DNA of 54,427 nucleotides from Treponemataceae bacterium (GTDB lineage: Bacteria; Spirochaetota; Spirochaetia; Treponematales; Treponemataceae), in contig JAILBN010000118.1 of assembly GCA_024680915.1 (NCBI GenBank), forward strand, positions 1-54,427, given 5' to 3'. Within the stretch, counting starts at the first letter, position 1. The number at the start of each line of letters is the position of its first letter. Position numbers and translations under genes: made by a program. The notes below the pieces were generated by a model, which saw nothing but the letters and a program-made list of their open reading frames with translations, had not been told where the DNA came from and searched no databases. Shown here piece by piece: positions 16,270-24,487 of the stretch.

Positions 16270-17454
16270 ATGAGAAAAACTTCAGGAATTGTAAAGGCAG
16301 TGCCGGTGGTTCTGCTTGCATTATTTCTGCTGATATCCTGCGGTCCGGAAGAGTATAACGGTTTCAACCTTACTAAAAATAAGGGCGTGATGTGCGTTGA
16401 GCTTCCGTTTCCTTCGGGCAGTGATGCTTTTGTAACTATTCCCCTTTCTTATTATCAGATCTCAGAGGTACATATAAAAAATCTGGCTGATTTATACAAC
16501 CGTTTCAATCTGGAGGCGGATGACACTATTGCGTTCTATAAGACGATCGCTGGTCAATTGGCGGATTTTGACTCAGAAATCATACTGGAGGATGACCGCC
16601 GAAGCTTTGAAAAATGGAAGTCTGCGATGTATGGGCAGAATCTGTCTGATGCAGCCCCCCTTGCTGAGAAAATATCCGGAAGTATAGAAAGCCTTGTTTC
16701 TGTCATAAGAGAATTGAGCGGTCAGGATCCTCTCTTGAACACAACCTTTACCGCTGAGGATTTTTTTAATGCCAGGGGCAAAACAGAAGAGATTAAGGCT
16801 GCCTCTGCTTTTATCTCTCATTTATATCCGGGAGTCAAAATAATATCGGAATTCTCAGAGCGGACACCCTTCGTGCTTGATGAGACCCTGTACATAGATT
16901 TTCCTTTGGTTGCGTCTGTAAACGAGGAGGGGGAGTCTTTGCTCCTTCTTCCTGAAAGCGGAAAGTTCCCGTCGATTAAAATGCCCCGGCTTTTTTATGA
17001 AAAAATCCACTCTATTGCAAAAAAAATGGCAATTTACTATAATTCCTTTTCGGAAACTGATCGACAGGTTGTAACTGAGCTTTTTGAGGGCTCTTCCGAA
17101 TTGCATTTACTAGAATATAACCTTTTAGATTTTTTCCCCATGGACAAAGACAGGGTCATTCTTCTTGATTGGTTACGTTACGTCATGTCTCTTCCTCGGA
17201 ATGAGGCATTGTCGCTTACAGGCGGACTCAAGGCCTTTTGCAGGGCACAATGGCTTTATTCCTATAAGATTATCTCAGTTCTGGATGATATAAACTGGAA
17301 TTGCTCTTATTATGGAGATAAAGATGTGGCTGTTCGAAAGACATGGACTGACTATGTGTATAAAAAACAAGATTTTCTGGATGCTCTGGTATTTTTTGAG
17401 GAGAGTTTTCCTGATATAGCGTTTGTAAGAAGTCTTGATGAAAAAATACAGTAA
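16270..17454 (+). CDS. Hypothetical lipoprotein, alpha-helical
   Basis: A 394-residue predicted lipoprotein of no family I recognise. The signal peptide ends in LFLLISCGPEEY, cysteine near residue 24. The mature part is mixed, mostly helical, with many aromatic and acidic residues and no clear repeats. There is no Shine-Dalgarno site; a TATATT lies 6 nt before the ATG with a poor -35 (TTTCAC) 16 bp further up, so it may have its own leaderless transcript or be cotranscribed with the methylase gene 12 bp upstream. A 10-bp perfect inverted repeat covers its stop codon. Confidence 0.65.
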   Translation: MRKTSGIVKAVPVVLLALFLLISCGPEEYNGFNLTKNKGVMCVELPFPSGSDAFVTIPLSYYQISEVHIKNLADLYNRFNLEADDTIAFYKTIAGQLADFDSEIILEDDRRSFEKWKSAMYGQNLSDAAPLAEKISGSIESLVSVIRELSGQDPLLNTTFTAEDFFNARGKTEEIKAASAFISHLYPGVKIISEFSERTPFVLDETLYIDFPLVASVNEEGESLLLLPESGKFPSIKMPRLFYEKIHSIAKKMAIYYNSFSETDRQVVTELFEGSSELHLLEYNLLDFFPMDKDRVILLDWLRYVMSLPRNEALSLTGGLKAFCRAQWLYSYKIISVLDDINWNCSYYGDKDVAVRKTWTDYVYKKQDFLDALVFFEESFPDIAFVRSLDEKIQ

Positions 17455-17479
17455 TTCTTGGATATGGTACAAGAATTAC
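17451..17479. repeat. 10-bp perfect inverted repeat at a lipoprotein stop codon
   Basis: GTAATTCTTG (17451-17460, containing the TAA stop) and CAAGAATTAC (17470-17479) flank a 9-nt spacer. No T run follows, so it may be an operator of the next gene or an mRNA-stabilising hairpin. Confidence 0.75.
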
Positions 17480-17510
17480 AAAGATGCTTTTCATTATGGA
17501 GGTTTTTTAG

Positions 17511-17876
17511 ATGAAAGCTAAGATTTGGGCTATTGTATGTGTTCTTTTGGTGCTTTGCATGGGAAGTGTTTTCGCTCAGGATTCTATTGATTTTTCAGAT
17601 TTGACAATCGATGAATTCCTCGAGGCCTATGAGGATTTCGTTATTGATGTGGAAATTGCCGCAGAAGAAGGTGATGGATCAGCTTATTATGAGTTCCTTG
17701 AGGATTATACGGAATTCGTTGAATTCTGTGATCAGATAGATGCTTCTAACTGGACTGTTGAACAGCTTCAGTTCTTCAACGATCTTACATTGCGTTATAC
17801 AGCTGCCGCTACAGAGCTTGCTAACTACGTAAGCTATGATGACATACTGTCTGCATACGGAACTTATGGATTCTAA
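17511..17876 (+). CDS. Small exported helical acidic protein, paralogue of 10070-10453
   Basis: A 121-residue protein with signal peptide (MKAKIWAIVCVLLVLCMGSV, then FA, cleavage before QD). The mature acidic, helical part contains DEFLEAYEDFVIDVE, YEFLEDYTEFVEF, NWT, LTLRYTAAATELA and the end YGF, matching its paralogue on the other strand position by position. Two internal EFL..Y..F motifs suggest an old duplication of a helical hairpin. A strong ATGGAGG site lies 7-8 nt upstream of the ATG. It stands between a lipoprotein gene and leuS and could be transcribed into the leuS leader. Function unknown; likely periplasmic or secreted. Confidence 0.75.
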   Translation: MKAKIWAIVCVLLVLCMGSVFAQDSIDFSDLTIDEFLEAYEDFVIDVEIAAEEGDGSAYYEFLEDYTEFVEFCDQIDASNWTVEQLQFFNDLTLRYTAAATELANYVSYDDILSAYGTYGF

Positions 17877-18052
17877 ATCATTTAGTCAAGGCATATCTGC
17901 ATTTATGCATTGAGCCTTGGCTTAGACTATATAAGCCGTACTTATATACGGATTATACTGGGCGTCCAGATGCGGTCTAGCTTCCAGTTTCTCCTGGAGG
18001 ATAGGGGTACAAGTCATCAGGGGGCCCTGTTTTATTTTTAAAGGCGGAGAAA
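17877..18052 (+). promoter_or_regulatory. Structured leader between the small protein gene and leuS
   Basis: The 176-nt gap can fold into several hairpins: AGTCAAGGC 17884-17892 with GCCTTGGCT 17914-17922 (9 bp, one wobble) enclosing TGCA/TGCA, then a short CAGGG/CCCTG element (18018-18029) followed by TTTTATTTTT (18030-18039). A 23-codon frame (ATG 17970 to TAA 18041) with two adjacent leucine codons ends on that T-rich run, 12 nt before leuS. An attenuator is possible; no T-box motif is present. The hairpin could equally terminate the upstream gene. Confidence 0.35.
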
Positions 18053-20578
18053 ATGGCAAAATACCCTTTTGATACAATCGAGCCTAAATGGCAGGCTTAC
18101 TGGGAAAAAAACAAGACATTCAAAGTAAGGGAGGATAAGTCCTTTCCTAAGGAAAAGCGTCGCTATGTCCTTGATATGTTCCCTTATCCATCAGGAGCAG
18201 GTCTCCATGTAGGCCATCCAGAGGGATATACGGCAACGGATATCTACTGCCGTTATCTCAGAATGAACGGTTATAATGTTCTTCATCCCATGGGATACGA
18301 TGCTTTCGGTCTTCCGGCGGAGAATTACGCCATAAAGACAGGAACACATCCTTCTGTCACTACTAATGCGAATATAGAGAACTTTACCCGGCAGATTAAA
18401 TCCCTGGGCTTTTCCTATGATTGGGACCGCTGTGTCTCAACCTGTGAGAGCGACTATTATAAATGGACTCAGTGGATTTTCCTTCAGTTGTATAAAAAGG
18501 GTCTGGCTTACGAGGCTGAGACTCCCATCAACTGGTGCCCCAGCTGCCTTACGGGGCTTGCCAACGAAGAGGTCAAGGACGGTAAGTGTGACCGATGCGG
18601 TGCTACCGTAACCCATAAGACTATCCGCCAGTGGATTCTTAAAATAACCGATTACGCCGACAAGCTCCTGGAGGATCTTGATTCCCTGGACTGGCCTGAG
18701 AGCGTGAAGCTCATGCAGAAAAACTGGATAGGACGCAGTGAGGGAGCTGAGGTTACCTTTACTATCGCTGACAAGGATGGAAAAGCTACCGCCGATTCTC
18801 TTACAGTTTATACCACCCGTTGTGATACTCTGTTCGGAGCCACCTATATGGTTGTCGCTCCTGAGCACAAGCTTGTCTCAAAGCTTACTACCCCGGAGCA
18901 GAAGGCTGCTGTGGAAGCCTATATAGACCAAGCCGCGAAGAAGAGTGATCTTGAGCGTACCGACCTTGCCAAAGACAAGACAGGTGTTTTCTCCGGAAGT
19001 TATGCCATAAACCCTGTGAACGGAACCCTTATTCCTATTTGGATAGCCGACTACGTACTTATTTCCTATGGAACAGGTGCTATCATGGCTGTTCCTGCCC
19101 ACGACGACCGTGACTGGGAGTTCGCCAAGAAGTTCAATCTTCCTATAATCGAGGTTCTTAAGAGCCAGGTGGATGTTCAGGAGCAAGCTTGGACTGAGGA
19201 TGGAATCCATGTGAACTCAGGCTTCCTGGACGGCCTCAACAAGGCTGATGCCATAGCAGCCATGCTTAAATGGCTTGCAGAGAAGGGCTGTGGCAAAAAG
19301 GCCGTAAACTATAAGCTCCGCGACTGGATTTACAGCCGCCAGCGCTATTGGGGTGAGCCTATTCCTCTGGTCCACTGCGAAAAGTGCGGCTGTGTTCCTG
19401 TTCCTGAGGAAGAGCTTCCTGTAAAGCTTCCAGAGGTAAAGAGCTACCAGCCCACAGGAACTGGTGAGAGCCCTCTGGCTGCCATCACAGACTGGGTAAA
19501 CTGCAAGTGCCCCAAGTGTGGTGGCCCCGCCAAGCGTGAGACGAACACAATGCCTCAGTGGGGTGGTTCCTGCTGGTATTATCTTCGCTACCTTGATCCT
19601 GTGAACGACAAGGCTTTCGCATCAAAAGAGGCTATTGACTACTGGATGCCTGTTGACCTTTATGTTGGCGGGGCCGAGCATGCCGTCCTCCACCTGCTTT
19701 ACGCCCGTTTCTGGCACAAGGTTCTGTATGACTTAGGCTATGTCAATACTAAAGAGCCCTTCCAGCGCCTTATCAACCAGGGGCTTATCACTTCTTTCGC
19801 CTATCAGCGCAAGAACAAGACCCTTGTTCCTATAGACGAGGTTGAGGAGCGTGACGGAGCCTTCTATGAGAAAGCCACTGGCGAGAAGCTGGAGAGCGTT
19901 ATAGCCAAGATGTCAAAGTCTCTTAAGAATGTCATCAATCCTGATGACGTCATAAAGGAGTACGGGGCAGACAGTGTCCGTATGTATGAGATGTTCATGG
20001 GACCTCTTGAGGTTTCAAAGCCATGGAACACGAAAGGACTCATCGGTGTGAGCCGTTTCCTGGAGAAGGTCTGGGCCGTAAGTGAGAAGCCTCTTTGTGA
20101 TGATGATATGTCCGCTGACATGCGTAAGCTTCTTCACAAGACTATAAAGAAAGTCACGGAGGACACTTCTACCCTTAACTTTAATACGGCCATAAGCCAG
20201 ATGATGATTTTCATAAACGAAGTCTCGAAGCTGGATAAGATGCCCAAGGCCTTGTGGACGGATTTCGTCAAGCTTCTTTCTCCTTATGCCCCTCACCTGG
20301 GCGAGGAATTGTGGTCTAAGCTTGGTAATTCCAATACGATCGCCTACGAAGCCTGGCCTGTCTACAAGGAGGAATTCTGCAAGGACAGCTCTGTCACTGT
20401 AGTCGTTCAGGTGAACGGCAAAATTCGTGACAAGCTGGAGGTGGAGCCTAATACTGATAAGGCTGAGCTTGAGAAGGCCGCTCTTGCTTCAGAAGGTGCC
20501 AAGAAGTTTATGGAAGGAAAGACAGCTGTCAAGGTTGTTGTCGTTCCGAATAAGCTTGTTAATATAGTCGTGAAATAA
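18053..20578 (+). CDS. leuS: Leucyl-tRNA synthetase
   Basis: An 841-residue class I aminoacyl-tRNA synthetase that charges tRNA-Leu. The N-terminal part has [16 protein letters not shown] (HIGH-type motif at HVGH) and the zinc-type cysteines NWCPSC..CDRCG. The editing (CP1) domain spans about 225-420 and includes [14 protein letters not shown]. The core resumes with [15 protein letters not shown], and the KMSKS loop is KMSKSLKNV near residue 623. The C terminus ends with the small QVNGKIRDK domain. The length is normal for bacterial LeuRS. The ATG is preceded by AAGGCGGAG. It is a single gene ended by the terminator at 20622-20651. Confidence 0.98.
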   Translation: MAKYPFDTIEPKWQAYWEKNKTFKVREDKSFPKEKRRYVLDMFPYPSGAGLHVGHPEGYTATDIYCRYLRMNGYNVLHPMGYDAFGLPAENYAIKTGTHPSVTTNANIENFTRQIKSLGFSYDWDRCVSTCESDYYKWTQWIFLQLYKKGLAYEAETPINWCPSCLTGLANEEVKDGKCDRCGATVTHKTIRQWILKITDYADKLLEDLDSLDWPESVKLMQKNWIGRSEGAEVTFTIADKDGKATADSLTVYTTRCDTLFGATYMVVAPEHKLVSKLTTPEQKAAVEAYIDQAAKKSDLERTDLAKDKTGVFSGSYAINPVNGTLIPIWIADYVLISYGTGAIMAVPAHDDRDWEFAKKFNLPIIEVLKSQVDVQEQAWTEDGIHVNSGFLDGLNKADAIAAMLKWLAEKGCGKKAVNYKLRDWIYSRQRYWGEPIPLVHCEKCGCVPVPEEELPVKLPEVKSYQPTGTGESPLAAITDWVNCKCPKCGGPAKRETNTMPQWGGSCWYYLRYLDPVNDKAFASKEAIDYWMPVDLYVGGAEHAVLHLLYARFWHKVLYDLGYVNTKEPFQRLINQGLITSFAYQRKNKTLVPIDEVEERDGAFYEKATGEKLESVIAKMSKSLKNVINPDDVIKEYGADSVRMYEMFMGPLEVSKPWNTKGLIGVSRFLEKVWAVSEKPLCDDDMSADMRKLLHKTIKKVTEDTSTLNFNTAISQMMIFINEVSKLDKMPKALWTDFVKLLSPYAPHLGEELWSKLGNSNTIAYEAWPVYKEEFCKDSSVTVVVQVNGKIRDKLEVEPNTDKAELEKAALASEGAKKFMEGKTAVKVVVVPNKLVNIVVK

Positions 20579-20621
20579 TTTTTTCATAACCGCAAACCGT
20601 TTTTTTATAATCCTGTGAAAG

Positions 20622-20651
20622 GCTGTCTGATTTTATCAGGCAGCTTTTTTT
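20622..20651 (+). terminator. Rho-independent terminator of leuS
   Basis: GCTGTCTGA (20622-20630) pairs with TCAGGCAGC (20636-20644) through one wobble around a TTTTA loop, followed by seven T residues. Confidence 0.88.
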
Positions 20652-20732
20652 GTTTTTTTGCCTTTTATTGCTTTTTTTTGCCAGTATTTTAAGTTTTTGT
20701 TCGTTTTTGCTAGATTTTTCTGATAATTTGCA

Positions 20733-20761
20733 TTGTTTTTACTCGGTTTGTGTTTGATAAT
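20733..20761 (+). promoter_or_regulatory. Promoter of the rhamnogalacturonan operon
   Basis: The -35 TTGTTT (20733-20738) and -10 GATAAT (20756-20761) are 17 bp apart. They sit 59 bp before the first ATG, which has a strong AGGAGG site. No operator-like palindrome is evident near it. Confidence 0.5.
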
Positions 20762-20820
20762 GGGTGTAGAAAAAGGCAATCGGTAAATTCCCTTAACTTA
20801 GTGGCTTTATAGGAGGTTTC

Positions 20821-21780
20821 ATGAAGAATAAAAATGCGGATGCCGTTGTTGATAAGAATCTGGCGCATTCCAAAAAAAACAGCTTCCTTTCCTATTTTAA
20901 ACAGCATAAATGGCTTTATATAATGCTCATACCAGGAGCGTTATATTTTATTATCTTCAGATATATTCCCATGGGTGGAATAATAATAGCTTTCAAGCAG
21001 TATAGTCCTTTCCGCGGAATCTGGGAGAGTCCCTGGGTAGGTTTCAAGCAGTTCCAGCTGCTTTTCTCAGGAACAGATTTCTGGCTTCTTCTTAAGAATA
21101 CTCTTGCTCTGTCTCTTATGAATCTTGTTTTTTATTTCCCTATGCCTATCATAATCGCTCTTCTTCTGAACGAAATAAAAAATCAGATATATAAACGTGT
21201 CATCCAGACTTTCATCTATATTCCTCACTTTGTCTCATGGGTTATCGTAGCTTCTTTGACCTTCACCCTCTTCAACGTGACTGATGGTGCCATAAACGGT
21301 TTTGTAAAATCAATCACAGGCAAAACCATCAATTTCCTAGGTCTTCCGGAGTATTTCCGTCCGTTGATTATTGGTCAGGTGATATGGAAGGAGACAGGTT
21401 ATGGTACTATTATCTTCCTCGCCGCTCTTGCCGGAGTGGATCCCAACTTGTACGAGGCTGCCAAGGTAGACGGAGCTGGGCGCTGGAAAATTATGTGGCA
21501 TATAACCTTGCCAGCCTTGAAGGGGACAATCATAATGATGCTGATTCTTCGTGTGGGTTCAATCCTTAACACAGGTTTCGAGCAGATTTACCTTATGCGT
21601 AATGATCTTAACCTTTCGGCTTCTGAGGTTTTCGATACCTTCGTTTATCAGCGAGGTATTATAAACGGACAGTTCTCTTATTCAAGTGCGGCTGGACTTT
21701 TCAAATCCATCGTTGGTCTTATTCTTGTCCTTTCTGCTGACAGGTTGGCTAAGAAAGCCGGTGAGTCCGGAATATATTAA
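20821..21780 (+). CDS. Oligosaccharide ABC permease, LplB/YteP type
   Basis: A 319-residue inner-membrane permease of the LplB-like branch, which imports complex oligosaccharides. After a charged N-terminus come about six membrane helices; KWLYIMLIPGALYFIIFRYIPMGGIIIAFKQY (read in parts: LYIMLIPGALYF and YIPMGG) is typical of the LplB group, as is WVGFKQF. The EAA loop is LYEAAKVDGAGRWKIMWHITLP. It pairs with the YtcP-like permease that starts 11 bp after its stop. With the binding protein and the PL11 lyase downstream, rhamnogalacturonan oligosaccharides are the likely substrate. No ATPase gene is in the operon; such systems usually borrow a shared MsmX-like ATPase. Confidence 0.92.
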   Translation: MKNKNADAVVDKNLAHSKKNSFLSYFKQHKWLYIMLIPGALYFIIFRYIPMGGIIIAFKQYSPFRGIWESPWVGFKQFQLLFSGTDFWLLLKNTLALSLMNLVFYFPMPIIIALLLNEIKNQIYKRVIQTFIYIPHFVSWVIVASLTFTLFNVTDGAINGFVKSITGKTINFLGLPEYFRPLIIGQVIWKETGYGTIIFLAALAGVDPNLYEAAKVDGAGRWKIMWHITLPALKGTIIMMLILRVGSILNTGFEQIYLMRNDLNLSASEVFDTFVYQRGIINGQFSYSSAAGLFKSIVGLILVLSADRLAKKAGESGIY

Positions 21781-21791
21781 GGCGGTTATTT

Positions 21792-22661
21792 ATGAGAAGA
21801 ACTTCAGTTTTGGAAGATGTCGGAACAGCTATCATTTATATTACTCTTGGTTTATGTGCCATAATAACGCTCCTGCCTTTTGTATACATCGTGGCTGGTT
21901 CCTTTTCAACAGAAAGAGAGCTTGTGGAGCGGCCTTTCTTTATAATACCCCGTTATTTTTCTCTTAACGCATATAGGTATATCATAGAGACAGGTGAGAT
22001 TTTCAACGGTCTTAAGAATTCTTTCTTTATAACGATTCTGGGAACTATCAGTACCCTTTTCTTTACTTCAACCTTTGCCTATCCGCTTTCAAAACGGACT
22101 TTCAAGGGTCGCAACGTAATTTTGAACTTCGTAATCGTCACTATGCTTTTCTCAGGAGGACTCATACCGACCTTCCTGCTTGTGAAGAGCCTTGGCTTGT
22201 ATAACAGCTATGCCTCCATCATTCTTCTGGGAGCCATAAGTCCCTTCAACATGATTATAGTGAAGAACTTTTTCAGGAATATTCCTGATGAGCTGGAAGA
22301 GGCCGCTATCATAGACGGTTACTCAGATCTTGGTGTTTTCGTTAAGATCGTGCTGCCTCTCTCAAAGCCTGTCCTTGCGTCTATCGGTCTTTTTACAGCT
22401 GTTGGTTTCTGGAATGACTATTTCAATGCTATGATTTATCTGCAGGACTCCTATAAGGAGACAGCCCAGGTCGTTCTGCGCCGTATAGTACTTCTTTCTG
22501 AAAGTATGGATGCTGAGATGCTGTTCGCCGTGGAGACTCCTCCGGATAAGGCTGTGCGTATGGCGGCAACTGTCGTGGCCACAATCCCTATTCTTGTGGT
22601 CTACCCCTTCCTTCAGAAGCATTTCGCCCAGGGTGTTATGGTGGGTGCTGTAAAAGGTTAA
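21792..22661 (+). CDS. Oligosaccharide ABC permease, YtcP type
   Basis: A 289-residue permease, the partner of the LplB-type subunit just upstream. It has about six membrane helices, with ITLLPFVYIVAGSFSTERELVERP early on and the EAA loop ELEEAAIIDGYSDLGVFVKIVLPLS. It ends GVMVGAVKG, the typical tail of the YtcP/MalG class. The start ATG has only a modest AAGGCGG site. It is followed by two small hairpins (22664-22682 and 22707-22726) before the binding-protein gene, which suggests separate control of the abundant binding protein. Confidence 0.92.
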   Translation: MRRTSVLEDVGTAIIYITLGLCAIITLLPFVYIVAGSFSTERELVERPFFIIPRYFSLNAYRYIIETGEIFNGLKNSFFITILGTISTLFFTSTFAYPLSKRTFKGRNVILNFVIVTMLFSGGLIPTFLLVKSLGLYNSYASIILLGAISPFNMIIVKNFFRNIPDELEEAAIIDGYSDLGVFVKIVLPLSKPVLASIGLFTAVGFWNDYFNAMIYLQDSYKETAQVVLRRIVLLSESMDAEMLFAVETPPDKAVRMAATVVATIPILVVYPFLQKHFAQGVMVGAVKG

Positions 22662-22663
22662 TA

Positions 22664-22726
22664 AAAGCTTAGTAAAAGCTTTATATAATATTATTTTTTA
22701 TGGGAAAAATACTGATAACAGTATTT
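22664..22726 (+). other. Two intercistronic hairpins before the binding-protein gene
   Basis: AAAGCTT (22664-22670) pairs with AAGCTTT (22676-22682). AAATACTG (22707-22714) pairs perfectly with CAGTATTT (22719-22726) around an ATAA loop. The second ends 8 nt before AGGAGG of the next gene. They could be processing or stabilising structures. A TATAAT at 22684-22689 has no good -35. Confidence 0.6.
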
Positions 22727-22743
22727 AACATAAGGAGGAAACT

Positions 22744-24264
22744 ATGAAAAAGGTTCTTATTGCTTTTCTGATGATTGCTCTTCTTGCAACTTCAGTTTAT
22801 GCAGGTGGTAAGAAAGAAAGCAAGACTGTTTCTGCAAATGGTCGTGCAAAAATTACTTTTATGACACAAGACTTCGAGGGAAGTCCTTTGACAGGCGACT
22901 ATGCAGATCAGATCAAACAGAAGATGGCTGAATACACCAATACTGATGTTGAATTCATCTGGGTAGGAAACGATGCTTATACAGAGAAGACATCCCTTAC
23001 TCTCGCAAGCCCTGAGACAATGCCTATGATCATGAGTATCGGTGGTATGACAATGCCTATCATCGATGCAGCAAATGCCGGTGCATTCTGGGATCTCAGC
23101 GAATTCATCTATGATTCTGCAAAATATCCTAACCTTTCACAGGCTAACAAAAACGTAAACAAGAGTCTTACAGTCGGTGGAAAGCTCATCGGTATCTACC
23201 GTGCCCGTGATATCGGACGTCAGTCTCTTGGTTATCGTGCTGACTGGGCTGAGAAACTCGGACTCGGCGAGCCTAAGACTGTTGAAGATGTATACAACAT
23301 GATGTATCAGTTCACATATGGCGATCCTGATGGAAACGGAAAAGACGATACATACGGTCTTGCTCTTTGTAAGTACACAGGTCCTCTTGACATAATCCAG
23401 ACATGGTTCGGCTGTGGTAACGGTTGGGCTGAGGAGAATGGAAAGCTTGTTCCTGTTCACCAGACAAAAGAATACAAGAATGCTCTTGACTGGATCCGTA
23501 AGATGTATGAAGACGGTCTCGTATATTCAGACTGGGCAGTCCGCGACACATCAACATGGGAAGACTCTGTTAAGAAGGGTGAGTGCGGTATGTTCTGTGA
23601 TACACTCGATGGTTCACGCCGCTGCTGGGACTACTTCATCAACAACAACATTCCTTCTGTAGTTGATCCTTCTCAGCCTGCTTCAATGAAGCTCCTTTCA
23701 AACGTAGCTGGAAAGACTCTCGCAACAAGTGGTTACAACGGATTCTTCGTAATCACACAGGCTGCTAAGACAAAGGCTGATGTTGAGGCTTGTCTCCACT
23801 ACCTGGACAAGATGTGTGACAACGATATGATTATTCTTGCTGCATATGGTCTTGAGGGAATCCACTGGGAGAACCAGGATGGTTATCTTGTAGACCTGGA
23901 TTCTTCTGACAAGCTCAGCTCAAAGAACTACGCTGCTCTTAACCAGACACAGGCTTTCATTCCTCTTGGAGAACCTAACAATCCTCCTGTAAAGAAGTCT
24001 GACACAAAGCTTGTTGAGGTTGCTACAAAGGCGGAGGCTGCAAAATACGCTGTATTCAATCCTGCACTGTCATACCTTATCAACTCACCTACATACGCAA
24101 CAAACGGTGGTGTTCTTGATGAGATCATCTCTTCCGCACGTACACAGTATGTATGTGGACAGATCGATGAAGCTGGTCTCAAAGAAGCTTGGGACAAGTG
24201 GTCAAAGCAGGGTGGTGCTGACGTTATCAAAGAAGTCAACGAGCAGTACGCTAAGAATAAATAA
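22744..24264 (+). CDS. Oligosaccharide-binding protein of the ABC importer
   Basis: A 506-residue extracellular solute-binding protein, family 1, of the LplA/YtcQ type, with a signal peptide ending in TSVYA and a mature start GGKKESK. No lipobox cysteine is seen. Conserved features include EFIWVGNDAYTEKTSL, the DGNGKDDTYGLAL region and W/Y-rich ligand loops. It should capture oligosaccharides in the periplasm and deliver them to the two permeases upstream. Codon use is strongly biased to a few codons (ACA, AAG, CTT), unlike its neighbours, which fits very high expression. A strong AAGGAGG site precedes the ATG. Its cistron is preceded by hairpins and followed by a large structured region. Confidence 0.93.
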   Translation: MKKVLIAFLMIALLATSVYAGGKKESKTVSANGRAKITFMTQDFEGSPLTGDYADQIKQKMAEYTNTDVEFIWVGNDAYTEKTSLTLASPETMPMIMSIGGMTMPIIDAANAGAFWDLSEFIYDSAKYPNLSQANKNVNKSLTVGGKLIGIYRARDIGRQSLGYRADWAEKLGLGEPKTVEDVYNMMYQFTYGDPDGNGKDDTYGLALCKYTGPLDIIQTWFGCGNGWAEENGKLVPVHQTKEYKNALDWIRKMYEDGLVYSDWAVRDTSTWEDSVKKGECGMFCDTLDGSRRCWDYFINNNIPSVVDPSQPASMKLLSNVAGKTLATSGYNGFFVITQAAKTKADVEACLHYLDKMCDNDMIILAAYGLEGIHWENQDGYLVDLDSSDKLSSKNYAALNQTQAFIPLGEPNNPPVKKSDTKLVEVATKAEAAKYAVFNPALSYLINSPTYATNGGVLDEIISSARTQYVCGQIDEAGLKEAWDKWSKQGGADVIKEVNEQYAKNK

Positions 24265-24280
24265 CGATATATAAGTCTTG

Positions 24281-24407
24281 ATGGACTAAGTGAAATTGGG
24301 CTGTGAACTGTATTGTGCAGTGCGAGCAAAAGTGACTTGTCACTTGCGAGTCAAATACCTTGCGCCGGGCACTGACAGTTCATCAGACCAAAGCAGTGTA
24401 AGTCCAT
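24281..24407 (+). other. Nested structured RNA between the binding-protein and lyase genes
   Basis: Several stems nest inside each other: ATGGACT 24281-24287 with AGTCCAT 24401-24407; TGAACTGT 24304-24311 with ACAGTTCA 24375-24382; CAGTGC 24318-24323 with GCACTG 24369-24374, adjoining the previous stem; and AAGTGAC 24330-24336 with GTCACTT 24339-24345 at the tip. Together they form a long rod with a 7-bp closing stem. I recognise no known riboswitch. It could protect the upstream mRNA or be a small inserted palindromic element. Confidence 0.6.
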
Positions 24408-24433
24408 GGAGCTATTAGTTATCGTATACTGAT

Positions 24434-24466
24434 AAGGGGATGCCGGAATTTTCTGAGCATCCCTTT
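24434..24466 (+). other. Hairpin upstream of the lyase gene
   Basis: AAGGGGATGC (24434-24443) pairs with GCATCCCTTT (24457-24466), 10 bp with one wobble and a 13-nt loop. Only three T residues lie at the 3' side, within the stem, so it could be a leaky terminator. The lyase ribosome-binding site follows 10 nt later. Confidence 0.55.
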
Positions 24467-24487
24467 GATGTATCTGGGGGAAAGGAC

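Noticed and set aside
17877-18052. A T-box riboswitch before leuS
   Set aside because: The conserved T-box sequence with GGUGG and ACCGCG is absent and no specifier loop can be placed.
24281-24407. A tRNA or tmRNA-like gene in the structured intergenic region
   Set aside because: The stems form one nested rod rather than a cloverleaf; no T-loop (GTTCRA) or CCA end is in the right place.
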